Assembly (NCBI GenBank): GCA_902591645.1
Contig: CACJBM010000011.1
Coordinates: 1 to 36,090 of the forward strand
Source of the DNA: an uncultured Verrucomicrobiota bacterium
GTDB taxonomy: Bacteria > Verrucomicrobiota > Verrucomicrobiae > Verrucomicrobiales > DEV007
Reading direction: 5' to 3'
Length of the DNA stretch: 36,090 nt
The notes below the pieces were generated by a model. That model was not told where the DNA came from. It saw only the letters and a list, made by a program, of their open reading frames with translations, and searched no databases. Numbering within the stretch: position 1 is the stretch's first letter; every line of letters starts with the position of its first letter. Shown here piece after piece: positions 27,175 through 36,081 of the stretch. The translations under genes were made by a program, and so were the position numbers.

Positions 27175-27699
27175 TTAATTGTTTTCCGAACCCTCCTTCC
27201 CTTGCCTGCGACTAAGAACAACAACACCAATGGTAGCAACTAACAAAAGGACTCCCAGCACTTGTAAATGAAAATTGTAATTCGTGAAGATTTCAACCCC
27301 AATCATTTTTACATCTTCATGTGATAAATTCTCTGGGAATGGAACCATCTTTTGTTTTCCATCCTCATATCCACCAAGCACAGAAATTAGTTGCACAATG
27401 AACCCAAAAAGAACAACTACTCCTCCCCCCACTGCCAAAAAGTTCCAATCCTTACTTTTCTCTTCTCTTATATCAAGAAGCATAATAATAAAGAGGAACA
27501 GCACCATCACAGCTCCGGTATACACGAGGACCTGAATTATACTTATGAAATAAGCATTAAGGGTCACAAACAAAGCGGCTAACCCTAAGAAGGAAATGAC
27601 AAGGCATAGTGCACTCGACAGTGGGTTGCGGCAAACAATCACCATTATACCAAACCCGAGCATCAACCCTGAAAAAATGTAAAAAAGTAGCGACATCAA
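27175..27699 (-). CDS. nuoJ: NADH-quinone oxidoreductase subunit J
   Basis: A 174-residue membrane subunit with five predicted helices. The conserved block [42 protein letters not shown] covers its second and third helices. NuoJ borders the quinone-side proton channel and contains the pi-bulge helix linked to coupling. It lies 15 bases after nuoI and before nuoK in normal order. Confidence 0.96.
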   Translation of the reverse strand: MMSLLFYIFSGLMLGFGIMVIVCRNPLSSALCLVISFLGLAALFVTLNAYFISIIQVLVYTGAVMVLFLFIIMLLDIREEKSKDWNFLAVGGGVVVLFGFIVQLISVLGGYEDGKQKMVPFPENLSHEDVKMIGVEIFTNYNFHLQVLGVLLLVATIGVVVLSRRQGKEGSENN

Positions 27700-27714
27700 A
27701 AATATTCAGACTTT

Positions 27715-28245
27715 CTATTTTAATGTGTTCCACTTGTTAACTAGGCCCTCTCGAACGCCTCCTATTTCATAAAGCTTCTGCTTACCATGAACCATTTCAT
27801 CTCTGGAATGGCCTGAGATTGCATAATCCTTACGAAGAAAAATTGCCTGCTCAGGGCACACTTCCTCACACATCCCGCAATAAATACAACGGATCATATC
27901 AATCTCAAATTTCCTGGGTCTTTTTTCAACTTTGGACCACTGATCCTCAGAGGGAATTTCTTCAGGAATGATAGTGATGGCCCGGGGCGGGCAAATGAAT
28001 TCACAGAGCTGACATGAAACGCACCGCTCTCGTCCATGCTCATCAGTAACTAATGCAGGAGCGCCTCTATAATGTTCCGGCAGATTATCATCCCACTTTT
28101 CCTCGGGGTACTGCATCGTTACTTTCTTTTTTCTTCTGAGTATCCGAATCGCATGTCCGAGAGTGATGCGCAGACCTTTCATAATTGCTGGGAAGTAAAA
28201 CTTCTCAAGAATAGTTAATTTGGGACGCTCTACAGTGATAGCCAT
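27715..28245 (-). CDS. nuoI: NADH-quinone oxidoreductase subunit I
   Basis: A 176-residue peripheral subunit that carries iron-sulfur clusters N6a and N6b. Two full 4Fe-4S ligand sets are visible: Cys75, 78, 81, 85 (CVSCQLCEFICP) and Cys120, 123, 126, 130 (CIYCGMCEEVCP). These pass electrons to N2 in NuoB, which is not encoded in the window. The gene is two bases downstream of nuoH. Confidence 0.97.
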   Translation of the reverse strand: MAITVERPKLTILEKFYFPAIMKGLRITLGHAIRILRRKKKVTMQYPEEKWDDNLPEHYRGAPALVTDEHGRERCVSCQLCEFICPPRAITIIPEEIPSEDQWSKVEKRPRKFEIDMIRCIYCGMCEEVCPEQAIFLRKDYAISGHSRDEMVHGKQKLYEIGGVREGLVNKWNTLK

Positions 28246-28247
28246 AT

Positions 28248-29411
28248 TTAAGAAGAAGAGTCCCGAGTTAAAATTAAAATTCCAGCAGTGATGAAAATAT
28301 TTACTAACGCGAGTTCAAAGAAGATGATCCAACCGAGCTTCATTAGCTGATCATAACGAAATCTAGGAAGCGTCCAACGGACCCATATGAAAAATAAAAT
28401 AAAAGCGATTACCTTGGCAAGAAACGTTCCTATATGGATTAAGCCTAGCCACCAGGGAACTTGCTCCGAGCCCCCGGCCACATTCATTAGGTATGCGTCC
28501 AATCCAAAGGGAAGTGACCAGCCACCCAGGAACAAGGTCACGATGAGACCTGATCCAATGATCATTGCTGCATATTCACCCAAAAAGAAGAGGGCAAACT
28601 TCATTGAAGAATACTCAGTATGATAACCTGCAACGAGCTCCGTCTCACATTCAGGCAGGTCAAAAGGCAATCGGTTCGTCTCGGCAAATATCGAAGTAGT
28701 AAAAATTATAAAAGCAATGAATGCGGGGAAGAGGAGAAAGAATCGATCCACTCCTCCATTCCAAATTGCCCCTTCACCCCAGAAGGGCAGCAAAAGCCAT
28801 CCATTTCTACTCTGCTCCCAGACAATTTCACTAAGGTTTAACTCTCCAAATATTAAAAGGACAGGAACCAGAGACAGACCAAGTGAGATTTCATAAGATA
28901 TCATTTGGCTACTGGACCTAACTCCTCCAAGGAAGGAATATTTTGAGTTTGATGCCCACCCCGCTAGAACAATTCCGTAAACACTAAGCGACGCGATAGC
29001 AAAAATAAAAAGAGGCCCGACGTTAAGGTCCGCTATTACCATTTTCTCACCAAATAATTCACTGCCGAACGGAAGGACCGCACAAGTTAGTAGCGCTGGA
29101 ACCATCGTGAGTGCCGGAGCAAGCCAATAGTAAAATTTATTCACATGGCCTGGAGTGAAATCTTCCTTAAGAAGAAATTTTATTCCGTCTGCAATGGGTT
29201 GCCCAAGACCAGCTAGTCCAATCTTAGTAAAAGGAATACCCACCCGATTAGGCCCTACCCTCTCCTGAATCACGGCACTCACTCGTCGCTCAGCCCAAAC
29301 GGAATATGCCACCATTGGTAATATGACTGCAAATATTACCAAGACGATTTTGACGAAAGAAATCAGAATCGGTATCAATTCAATATTGGCTAATATATTT
29401 CCAATCTCCAT
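28248..29411 (-). CDS. nuoH: NADH-quinone oxidoreductase subunit H
   Basis: A 387-residue membrane subunit that forms much of the quinone channel. The diagnostic AERRVSAVIQERVGPNRVG (residues about 40-58), GLGQPIADGIKFLLKED and FAETNRLPFDLPECETELVAGYHTEYS are all intact. It is somewhat longer than the E. coli protein. Its ATG (29411) abuts the nuoG stop codon directly, which implies coupled translation. Confidence 0.97.
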   Translation of the reverse strand: MEIGNILANIELIPILISFVKIVLVIFAVILPMVAYSVWAERRVSAVIQERVGPNRVGIPFTKIGLAGLGQPIADGIKFLLKEDFTPGHVNKFYYWLAPALTMVPALLTCAVLPFGSELFGEKMVIADLNVGPLFIFAIASLSVYGIVLAGWASNSKYSFLGGVRSSSQMISYEISLGLSLVPVLLIFGELNLSEIVWEQSRNGWLLLPFWGEGAIWNGGVDRFFLLFPAFIAFIIFTTSIFAETNRLPFDLPECETELVAGYHTEYSSMKFALFFLGEYAAMIIGSGLIVTLFLGGWSLPFGLDAYLMNVAGGSEQVPWWLGLIHIGTFLAKVIAFILFFIWVRWTLPRFRYDQLMKLGWIIFFELALVNIFITAGILILTRDSSS

Positions 29412-31127
29412 TTATCCTACTATGAGCCCTTGTTTAACTCTCTGCGCTTCTCGTTCAAGAAGCGGTATAGTTTCTTTAGTTTCAATGACCGGAACACCCT
29501 TCTCTCCTATTCCTGACAAGGTGAGCCCCTTCAGGACCGGCACGACACTTGCCATTTCAGAAAAAAGGTCCGCCAATTCAGATATGAAATCCTTCCCATC
29601 CATAGCACGGTTAAGATCTTGCAAAATCTCCCAATCATCCTTGCTATTTCCGGGCGGTTCGATCGCCTTATTTAACAACTGCAATCGACCCGTTGCATTA
29701 ATCATTGATCCTCTTTTCTCTGCATAACCTGCCCCAGGAAAAACAACACCTGATAATTTTGCTGTTGGATTTGCTAAAATGTGTGAAGAGACTAAAAATT
29801 TCAACTTACTCAAAACCTCATCATCAAAACCATTACGCGTAATATTTTCACCGTAAACCAACAGAGCTTTAATTGATCCGGACTCGATACCTTTTTTAAT
29901 TGAATTAATTTTTGATCCAGGGCTACGGAGCTTCAGTATAGCTTTGGCTCCATTTGTGTTCGGTCTCTTATCCACATGACTAAGGTATTCGTCTCCTTCA
30001 CCATGACACTTCAGTGTGTCGACGTTCTTAGTTTCTAATGTGTCAGCTAAAGTTCGAATCAAATATAACTCCTCATTCGTCATTCGCGACGATGCAATGA
30101 TTGCTACTTCATCACCTTTGTACTTAAGCAGTCCCTCGGCAGCCCTCCGAATCGCTTGAGGCCAATTCACAGTTTCGTGAGATTTGCCCTTCTTAATCAT
30201 CGGGTCAGTAAGACGCGCACTACTTTCAAGGAGATGATAATTGAGCCTTCCGGAATCACACATCCAAGAAGAATTCACTTCATTGTTTTCTCTCGGAGTT
30301 TGCCTATAAATCTTATTTTCTCTAGAACTTATCAGAATGTTACAACCTCGGGCACATCCATTACAAACTGACTTTGTTTCACGCATGAACCAAACCCTCA
30401 TCTTGAACCTAAAGTCATTAGAGGTAAGTGCTCCGACAGGACAAATATCCACTGTGTTTAATGAATAGTTATTGGCCAAAGGTTTATCAGGATGAACCGT
30501 CAAAACATTGTGGCTACCCCTATCAACAAAACCCAGCACATCATCATCAACTATTTCCCGTGTAAATCGCACGCACCGCGAACAAAGAACGCACCTCTCG
30601 TCATCCAAGCGAATCCGCGGTCCGATATCGACGTTCTTAGGTTTCTTAACCTTATTTTCGAGGAATCTCGATTCACCCTTCCCATGCTCAACACTGTATT
30701 CTTGGAGGGTACATTCTCCTGCCTGATCACAAATAGGACAATCAAGAGGATGGTTTATTAGAAGAAATTCCATCACACCCTCACGGCACTCCTTAGCCAA
30801 GGTTGACTGTGTTCGTATCCCCATGCCTTCTGCCACAGTATTAGCACAAGCTATAACTGGACGAGGCATCCAGCTGATTTTAGCATGCCCATCATTGTCC
30901 CGTTCTGCCTCTTGACCAGGAGCTGGTCGAGGCGGCATTCCCATTTCAACTAGGCACATTCTACAATTTCCCGGGGAACTAAGTTTGGGGTGATAACAAT
31001 AATGAGGAACTTCTGCTGACGCTTGCTTACAAGCCTCAATCATGCGAGTGCCCTTTTTTACCTGAATCCAGTGCCCGTCTACTTGAACGTTCACTAAGTC
31101 TTCAGTTTGTTTGTTTGCAGCGGACAT
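29412..31127 (-). CDS. nuoG: NADH-quinone oxidoreductase subunit G, N7 type
   Basis: A 571-residue subunit of the NADH arm. The N-terminal ferredoxin-like domain has the 2Fe-2S Cys set (PHYCYHP, GNCRMC). Ligands for N1b, N3 (HPLDCPICDQAGEC) and N4 (CVLCSRC and CPVGAL) follow. A C-x2-C-x3-C-x27-C motif (CNGCARGC to WMCDSGR, residues 255-290) supplies the off-path cluster N7 seen in E. coli and Thermus. The molybdopterin-like C-terminal domain is short for an N7-bearing NuoG. ATG 31127 (MSAANKQ) is chosen over a TTG at 31139 that would overlap nuoF by four bases. Neither has a clear ribosome site. Confidence 0.95.
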   Translation of the reverse strand: MSAANKQTEDLVNVQVDGHWIQVKKGTRMIEACKQASAEVPHYCYHPKLSSPGNCRMCLVEMGMPPRPAPGQEAERDNDGHAKISWMPRPVIACANTVAEGMGIRTQSTLAKECREGVMEFLLINHPLDCPICDQAGECTLQEYSVEHGKGESRFLENKVKKPKNVDIGPRIRLDDERCVLCSRCVRFTREIVDDDVLGFVDRGSHNVLTVHPDKPLANNYSLNTVDICPVGALTSNDFRFKMRVWFMRETKSVCNGCARGCNILISSRENKIYRQTPRENNEVNSSWMCDSGRLNYHLLESSARLTDPMIKKGKSHETVNWPQAIRRAAEGLLKYKGDEVAIIASSRMTNEELYLIRTLADTLETKNVDTLKCHGEGDEYLSHVDKRPNTNGAKAILKLRSPGSKINSIKKGIESGSIKALLVYGENITRNGFDDEVLSKLKFLVSSHILANPTAKLSGVVFPGAGYAEKRGSMINATGRLQLLNKAIEPPGNSKDDWEILQDLNRAMDGKDFISELADLFSEMASVVPVLKGLTLSGIGEKGVPVIETKETIPLLEREAQRVKQGLIVG

Positions 31128-31135
31128 TAACAAAT

Positions 31136-32536
31136 TCAATGCTTAAGGCCAGCCGCTGCCGCCTTCGATTCAGGATTAAGCTCTTTGCCGGCATTTCTCC
31201 GGCTCGTATGTTTCTTGAAATCTTCTGGAAACTTCGCAACGAAGCTCTGAGTAGGCCAAGCGCACGCTTCTCCGAAAGCGCAGATGGTCCTTCCTGCTAT
31301 ATTGTCTCCTACCGAAGTTAAGGTCTTCAAATCAGAAGGAACTCCTGAGCCTGAAACCATTCGATCAGTAATTTTTTTCATCCAAAGCGAGCCTTCTCGG
31401 CACGGAGTGCATTGCCCGCAAGACTCATGGGCATAAAAAGTATTTATATTATTCAGTATCCATGCCATGTCCCGACTATCATCCATAACAATGACTCCTC
31501 CAGAACCTGCCATAGAGCCACACGCTGCCATCGTATCGAAATCCATTGGAATGTCATTAATGCCAATTGTCCTCTCTGATTCGCCGGCACCAATTGTATA
31601 TTTCTCACCTGCCCGCAAGACTTTCGCTGATGACCCGCCCGGTATGACACCTTTAAGCTTACGGCCCTTTCTCAATCCTCCACAAACATCATTAATCAGT
31701 TCGCCCATCGTAATTTTACCAACCTCCACCTCAAAGTATCCAGGCTTCATCACGTCACCACTAACACACAAAATTCTAGTTCCCGTGTTCCGTGGAGTGC
31801 CTATCTGTGCGTACTTTTGTCCACCCATAGCAATGACATGTTTTACGTGGCACAATGATTCTACATTATTAACTATAGTTGGACACATATACAATCCAAG
31901 CGCTGCAGGAAAGTACGGAGGCTTAATTCTTGGGTAAGGCCTCTTCCCTTCCAGTGATTCAATTAGACCTGTCTCCTCACCGCAAATGTAGGCACCTGCA
32001 CCACGGTGCACATATATCTCACAATTAAATTTCCCTCCTAAAATTTTCTTCCCCAAGAAATTTTTCTTCCTGGCCTCTTCTATAGCGTCCTCTAGAATTT
32101 TAGCCCCTTCTGGAAATTCTTCTCGGATATAGATATATGCGACCTTGGCTCCTACCGCATAACAGGAAATCAGCATCCCTTCTATGAGCTGATGTGGATC
32201 CTGATGCACAATGTACCGGTCCTTAAAAGTGCCCGGCTCAGATTCATCGCAATTACAAATTAGATAGACTGGTTTTTTATTATTAGGAGGGATAAACCCC
32301 CACTTGACTCCAGTCGGAAATCCTGCACCTCCTCTACCACGTAGACCCGAAGCTTTAACCTCGTCAGTGACTTCTTGAGGTTTCATCTTTAAGGCCTTCT
32401 TCAGATCCTTATATCCACCATCTGCAATGTAAGATTTAATAGACGCATCCCACCCGCGGCGATCAACATTGCGGAAAATCATCCTATACTCACTCTTGTG
32501 AGGTTCCTTTCCTTTTATGTATTTCGGGACTGCCAT
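31136..32536 (-). CDS. nuoF: NADH-quinone oxidoreductase subunit F
   Basis: A 466-residue flavoprotein that oxidises NADH. The FMN/NADH-binding GLRGRGGAGFPTGVKWG is at about residues 64-80, with CNCDESEPGTFKDR and GAGAYICGEETGLI following. The N3 cluster ligands lie in SCGQCTPCREG, with the fourth Cys near TICAFGEA. A lysine-rich tail after residue 440 makes it slightly long. Its ATG overlaps nuoE's stop codon (TAATG), so the two are translated together. Confidence 0.97.
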   Translation of the reverse strand: MAVPKYIKGKEPHKSEYRMIFRNVDRRGWDASIKSYIADGGYKDLKKALKMKPQEVTDEVKASGLRGRGGAGFPTGVKWGFIPPNNKKPVYLICNCDESEPGTFKDRYIVHQDPHQLIEGMLISCYAVGAKVAYIYIREEFPEGAKILEDAIEEARKKNFLGKKILGGKFNCEIYVHRGAGAYICGEETGLIESLEGKRPYPRIKPPYFPAALGLYMCPTIVNNVESLCHVKHVIAMGGQKYAQIGTPRNTGTRILCVSGDVMKPGYFEVEVGKITMGELINDVCGGLRKGRKLKGVIPGGSSAKVLRAGEKYTIGAGESERTIGINDIPMDFDTMAACGSMAGSGGVIVMDDSRDMAWILNNINTFYAHESCGQCTPCREGSLWMKKITDRMVSGSGVPSDLKTLTSVGDNIAGRTICAFGEACAWPTQSFVAKFPEDFKKHTSRRNAGKELNPESKAAAAGLKH

Positions 32537-33033
32537 TAATCGTATTTTTCAATAATTTCAGCCACATTGTCAGCCTTCACAGATTCATGAAACTCATCAC
32601 CTATCAAACACACAGGCCCCGTACCACAGCTGGCTAAACACTCCGCAAACTCAATACTAAATTTACCATCCTCAGAAACTGCTATCGGATTATGATGCGA
32701 AACCTCAGACCTATCGATACCAGCGACCTCACAAAACTTTTCCATCGTTTCATAACAACCAGCCATCGCACATGAAAGGGTACGGCACACTCGGATATGA
32801 TATTTTCCAGGCGCCGTCTGCCTGAATCCTGGGTAGAAAGTTACGAGTTCCAGAACATGAATCGGTTCAATGTCTAGTTTTTCAGCAACCCAATTAATGC
32901 TCTCTTCATTGATGTGGCCGTATTCTTGTTGCAACAAATGCAAAAGGGGCAAAGACGCACTCCTCTTCTGATCATTCGGATAGTGGCTAATGTACTCGTT
33001 CGCCTGGTTATTTAATTCTCTAGAAACTTCCAT
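32536..33033 (-). CDS. nuoE: NADH-quinone oxidoreductase subunit E
   Basis: A 165-residue thioredoxin-like subunit that binds the 2Fe-2S cluster N1a. Ligands are Cys83 and Cys88 (CRTLSC) and Cys132 and Cys136 (CLASC), the standard spacing. It pairs with NuoF in the NADH dehydrogenase tip. Eight bases separate it from nuoD, and it overlaps the nuoF start by one base. Confidence 0.97.
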   Translation of the reverse strand: MEVSRELNNQANEYISHYPNDQKRSASLPLLHLLQQEYGHINEESINWVAEKLDIEPIHVLELVTFYPGFRQTAPGKYHIRVCRTLSCAMAGCYETMEKFCEVAGIDRSEVSHHNPIAVSEDGKFSIEFAECLASCGTGPVCLIGDEFHESVKADNVAEIIEKYD

Positions 33034-33041
33034 ATTGTTTA

Positions 33042-34301
33042 CTAGCGGTCACATTCCCCCATCACAAAATCCAAACTGCCAAGAATAGACACCACATCAC
33101 TAATCATGTGACCTGGTAGAAGTTTGGGAAGAATACTTAAATTCACAAATGAGGGACTCCTAATCTTGAGGCGATGCGGGACTCCTCCTCCCTTTGAATT
33201 AATATAAAACCCAAGCTCTCCTTTGGGATTCTCTGCGCCAAAATAAACCTCACCCTCAGGAGCATCAATGCCCTGCGTCGCCACAATGAAGTGGTGAATC
33301 AACTCTTCCATGCTCATTAGTACTCGCTCCTTGTCTGGTAAGGTCGATTTTGGATCAGTAATGTTGACTGGTCCTTTAGGCATTTTTTGACACACCTGAC
33401 GCAGAATGCTCACGCTCTGCCTCATCTCCTCCATACGAACTAAATAACGGTCATAGCAGTCACCTACCTTGCCCACAGGAATATCAAAATCATATTTTTC
33501 ATATCCAAGGTAAGGATGATTCTTTCTCATATCAAAGTCGACCCCTGAGCCTCTTAAGTTCGGGCCCGTCAAACCATACCCGATCGCATCATCCTTAGAG
33601 ATGAATCCAACATCTTGAGTCCGTCCAATGAAGATAGGATTCCTTGAAAGTAATTTATCCACTTCTTCAATGACCTCACTGACCTCGTCACAGAACTTCA
33701 ATACACCATGTATCGTATCTTCTGTCATGTCCCTTGTCTGACCTCCTACCCTAGTATAGCTAGTCGTGAAACGGGCCCCTGATATCTGCTCGCAAAGATC
33801 ATAAACTGTTTCCCTCTGTGTGAACGTGTAAAGAAACACAGTCATGGCTCCTACGTCCATTGCGTAACAGCCAACACCTAATAAGTGTGCGGAAATTCTG
33901 GCAAGCTCACAACAAATGACTCTGACTGCTTGTCCTCGAGGAGGCAATTCCCAGCCCATTAATTTTTCAACTGCACAAGCGTAAGCAACGTTATTTGCTA
34001 ATGGGGCAAGGTAATCAAGGCGATCAGTGTATGGAACGAACTGATTGTATTGCATATTTTCAGCAAGCTTTTCATCACCTCTGTGCAAGTATCCAACGTC
34101 AGGGTCTGCTTTACTAATGACTTCTCCGTCCAGTTCAAGAATGAGTCTTAATACCCCATGAGTCGCAGGGTGAGAAGGACCCATATTAAGTGTCAGCTTC
34201 TCGCCAACTAGATCATCCGTTTTTTGTTGATAGGTCTCGAGAGCCTGTGCCGCCTTAGTGGCTGCATCGGGCGTCTCAAATTCTTGCAAAGTGTCTGCCA
34301 T
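33042..34301 (-). CDS. nuoD: NADH-quinone oxidoreductase subunit D
   Basis: A 419-residue subunit of the 49-kDa family that shapes the quinone pocket with NuoB. The LNMGPSHPATHGVLR segment (with the quinone-contact His residues), ELDGEVI, DVGYLHRGDEK and the C-terminal DFVMGECDR are all present. There is no NuoC domain fused to the N terminus: the about 40 residues before LNMGPSHP are a short polar extension. It is the first nuo gene here; nuoA, nuoB and nuoC do not lie upstream. A promoter-like pair and a CRP/FNR-type palindrome precede it. Confidence 0.97.
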   Translation of the reverse strand: MADTLQEFETPDAATKAAQALETYQQKTDDLVGEKLTLNMGPSHPATHGVLRLILELDGEVISKADPDVGYLHRGDEKLAENMQYNQFVPYTDRLDYLAPLANNVAYACAVEKLMGWELPPRGQAVRVICCELARISAHLLGVGCYAMDVGAMTVFLYTFTQRETVYDLCEQISGARFTTSYTRVGGQTRDMTEDTIHGVLKFCDEVSEVIEEVDKLLSRNPIFIGRTQDVGFISKDDAIGYGLTGPNLRGSGVDFDMRKNHPYLGYEKYDFDIPVGKVGDCYDRYLVRMEEMRQSVSILRQVCQKMPKGPVNITDPKSTLPDKERVLMSMEELIHHFIVATQGIDAPEGEVYFGAENPKGELGFYINSKGGGVPHRLKIRSPSFVNLSILPKLLPGHMISDVVSILGSLDFVMGECDR

Positions 34302-34355
34302 TTGGGCTTACTAGGAACTCAGGTAAAGTCTTAGGATTACTGCTTACCGACCTTA

Positions 34356-34383
34356 ATTATTAAGCACCCGGAACATCCCGCAA
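34356..34383 (-). promoter_or_regulatory. Possible nuoD promoter
   Basis: On the minus strand TTGCGG (34378-34383, three of six) and AATAAT (34356-34361, five of six) are 16 bases apart. The -35 box is poor, which fits a promoter that needs an activator bound just upstream. The predicted start leaves a leader of about 45-50 bases before nuoD. Confidence 0.35.
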
Positions 34384-34390
34384 GCGCTAT

Positions 34391-34408
34391 TTGTGAAATT
34401 TTTCACAA
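34391..34408. promoter_or_regulatory. CRP/FNR-type operator before the nuo cluster
   Basis: TTGTGAAATTTTTCACAA is a perfect 8-bp inverted repeat around two bases. It contains TGTGA-N6-TCACA (34392-34407), the exact core of the E. coli CRP consensus, and it is close to FNR-like sites (TTGAT-N4-ATCAA family) in form. It sits eight bases upstream of the weak -35 box of the nuoD promoter, about 50 bases before the predicted transcription start, where an activator would bind. Confidence 0.55.
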
Positions 34409-34604
34409 GCTCTTAACTTGTTGATTTTAAATTAGTTACTCGACAACTGAAATTGAGAGAATTGGGAGGCTTTCGTAAGCTCTAATAATGACAAGCCGTT
34501 CCAAATTTCAACCTAATCATAACTCATTGAACATGAGAGGATTGTAGTCCATTTCGAATCTAAATAGAACCAAGGATTTAAAATTTACGACCTACTTAAC
34601 GAAG

Positions 34605-36020
34605 TCAAATATCAAAATCAAAGTACTCCGCAGCATTATTATAGCAGATGTCTTTAACTATAGACCCAACCAAGTTCACATCATTTGGAAGAATTCCCCC
34701 CTCAATCTCTTTCCCTAGCTTGTTACAAAGAATGCGGCGGAAATATTCGTGCCTAGTAAAACTTAAGAATGACCTCGAGTCGGTAAGCATGCCTACAAAG
34801 CAGGAGAGTAGCCCTAACTGGGACAATGATTCGATCTGACGAATCATCCCATCCATTTGATCATTAAACCACCAGCCACTGCCAAACTGCATTTTCCCGG
34901 CCACGCTACCATCCTGAAAATTGCCAACCATTGCACCGACCAATTCATTGTCTCTCGGATTAATAGGATACAGAATTGTTTTTGCGAGCTTTCCTTCCTT
35001 ATCTAACCTAGAAAAAAGTTTAGACATTGGCTCTGCCACGGACCAATCACCTATAGAATCGCAACCAATGTCAGGCCCTAACTTGTCAAAGAGTCGGGAA
35101 GAGTTATTCCGGAGAGCGCCGAAATGATATTGTTGAACCCAATCCCGCTCCGCATCCATCACTCCAAAAAGATACAGCATGTGCGATTTGAACTTATTAA
35201 TTTCAACTGAATTGAGCTGAACTCTTCCCCGCGCCTTATCAAAAATTGAGGAAATCTCTCTTTCCGTATATTCTTCTGCATAGAAAGTTTCGATCCCATG
35301 GTCAGACAAGCGACAGCCTCTGTCATGAAAGAACTGATGTCTGAACGATAGCGCATCAATAAAATCATCAAACGTTGATATATCAATATTGGAAACTGAG
35401 GACAATTGATTAACCCACCCAGTAAAGACTTCACTATTCTCTGGCATCATTGCTTTGTCTGGTCGCCAGGCAGGCAGGACCTTACATTCAATAGAATTAT
35501 CATTAGATAAAAACTCATGATGACCGAGAGAATCACATGGGTCATCAGTTGTACAGATAGCTACAACTTTAGACTCTCTTATTAGACTCCTTGATGAAAT
35601 ACCTTCAGCGCCGAGCCTTGAATTGCATCGGTCGTAAATATCTTTGCTAGTCTCAGAGCTTAACAATTCAAAAACATCAAAATAACGCGCCAACTCAAGT
35701 TGATTCCAATGATAAAGAGGATTGCCTAAAAGTTTAGGCATTGTGTTAGCCCAGGCGGAGAACTTTTCCCAATCATCTGCGTCGCCAGTAACAATTTTCT
35801 CATTAATCCCATTCGAACGCATGGCCCGCCACTTGTAATGGTCTCCACCGAGCCAAAGCTCGGTTATCGTTTCCCAATGCTTATCTTCAGCAATTTCTTC
35901 TGGAGGCAAATGACAGTGATAGTCAATTATCGGCATTTCTGCCGCATAATCATGATAAAGCTGACGCGCAGCATCACTGGAAAGCAAAAAATCGTCGTGT
36001 ATAAAATGTTTATCAGCCAT
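34605..36020 (-). CDS. uxaC: Glucuronate isomerase
   Basis: A 471-residue enzyme of the amidohydrolase-like UxaC family that converts D-glucuronate to fructuronate and D-galacturonate to tagaturonate. The N-terminal metal-site region IIDYHCHLPPEEIAEDK (about residues 31-47) and WLGGDHYKWRAMRSNGI are diagnostic. So are KVVAICTTDDPCDSLGHH and the C-terminal GMLTDSRSFLSFTRHEYFRRIL. Length is normal. No other hexuronate gene is in the window; the rest of the pathway may lie upstream. The gene starts at ATG 36020, 70 bp from the window edge, with a perfect TATAAT upstream. Confidence 0.97.
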   Translation of the reverse strand: MADKHFIHDDFLLSSDAARQLYHDYAAEMPIIDYHCHLPPEEIAEDKHWETITELWLGGDHYKWRAMRSNGINEKIVTGDADDWEKFSAWANTMPKLLGNPLYHWNQLELARYFDVFELLSSETSKDIYDRCNSRLGAEGISSRSLIRESKVVAICTTDDPCDSLGHHEFLSNDNSIECKVLPAWRPDKAMMPENSEVFTGWVNQLSSVSNIDISTFDDFIDALSFRHQFFHDRGCRLSDHGIETFYAEEYTEREISSIFDKARGRVQLNSVEINKFKSHMLYLFGVMDAERDWVQQYHFGALRNNSSRLFDKLGPDIGCDSIGDWSVAEPMSKLFSRLDKEGKLAKTILYPINPRDNELVGAMVGNFQDGSVAGKMQFGSGWWFNDQMDGMIRQIESLSQLGLLSCFVGMLTDSRSFLSFTRHEYFRRILCNKLGKEIEGGILPNDVNLVGSIVKDICYNNAAEYFDFDI

Positions 36021-36053
36021 ATTTTACTTATCGAGTATGCATTTTGCCCCTTT

Positions 36054-36081
36054 ATTATAAGTTTGTCAGCAGAGAATTGAA
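36054..36081 (-). promoter_or_regulatory. Putative uxaC promoter
   Basis: On the minus strand a perfect -10 box TATAAT (36054-36059) has TTCAAT (36076-36081, three of six) 16 bases before it. Transcription would begin about 30 bases before the uxaC ATG. The weak -35 box would suit regulation by hexuronate-responsive factors, but no operator is obvious in the few bases available. Confidence 0.45.

Larger units (their letters stand above)
34302..34604. other. 303-bp intergenic region between uxaC and nuoD
   Basis: No gene is recognised here. It contains the putative nuoD promoter and the TGTGA-N6-TCACA operator described separately. The uxaC-proximal half (34450-34604) shows no clear terminator hairpin. 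The longest short frame starting with ATG (at 34487) has only 19 codons and no close ribosome site. There is no remnant of nuoA, nuoB or nuoC that I can read. Confidence 0.6.

Noticed and set aside
26844..27239. Long version of nuoK with 24 extra N-terminal residues
   Set aside because: The extension overlaps nuoJ by 65 bases and is unlike NuoK proteins, which begin at the equivalent of ATG 27167.
31467..31937. 156-codon plus-strand frame inside nuoF
   Set aside because: It is antisense to conserved NuoF motifs, and the Pro/Ser-rich product is typical of shadow translation.
34487..34546. 19-codon frame in the uxaC-nuoD intergenic region
   Set aside because: It is very short, the nearest purine-rich stretch (GGGAGG) is about 20 bases away, and nothing suggests that it is translated.
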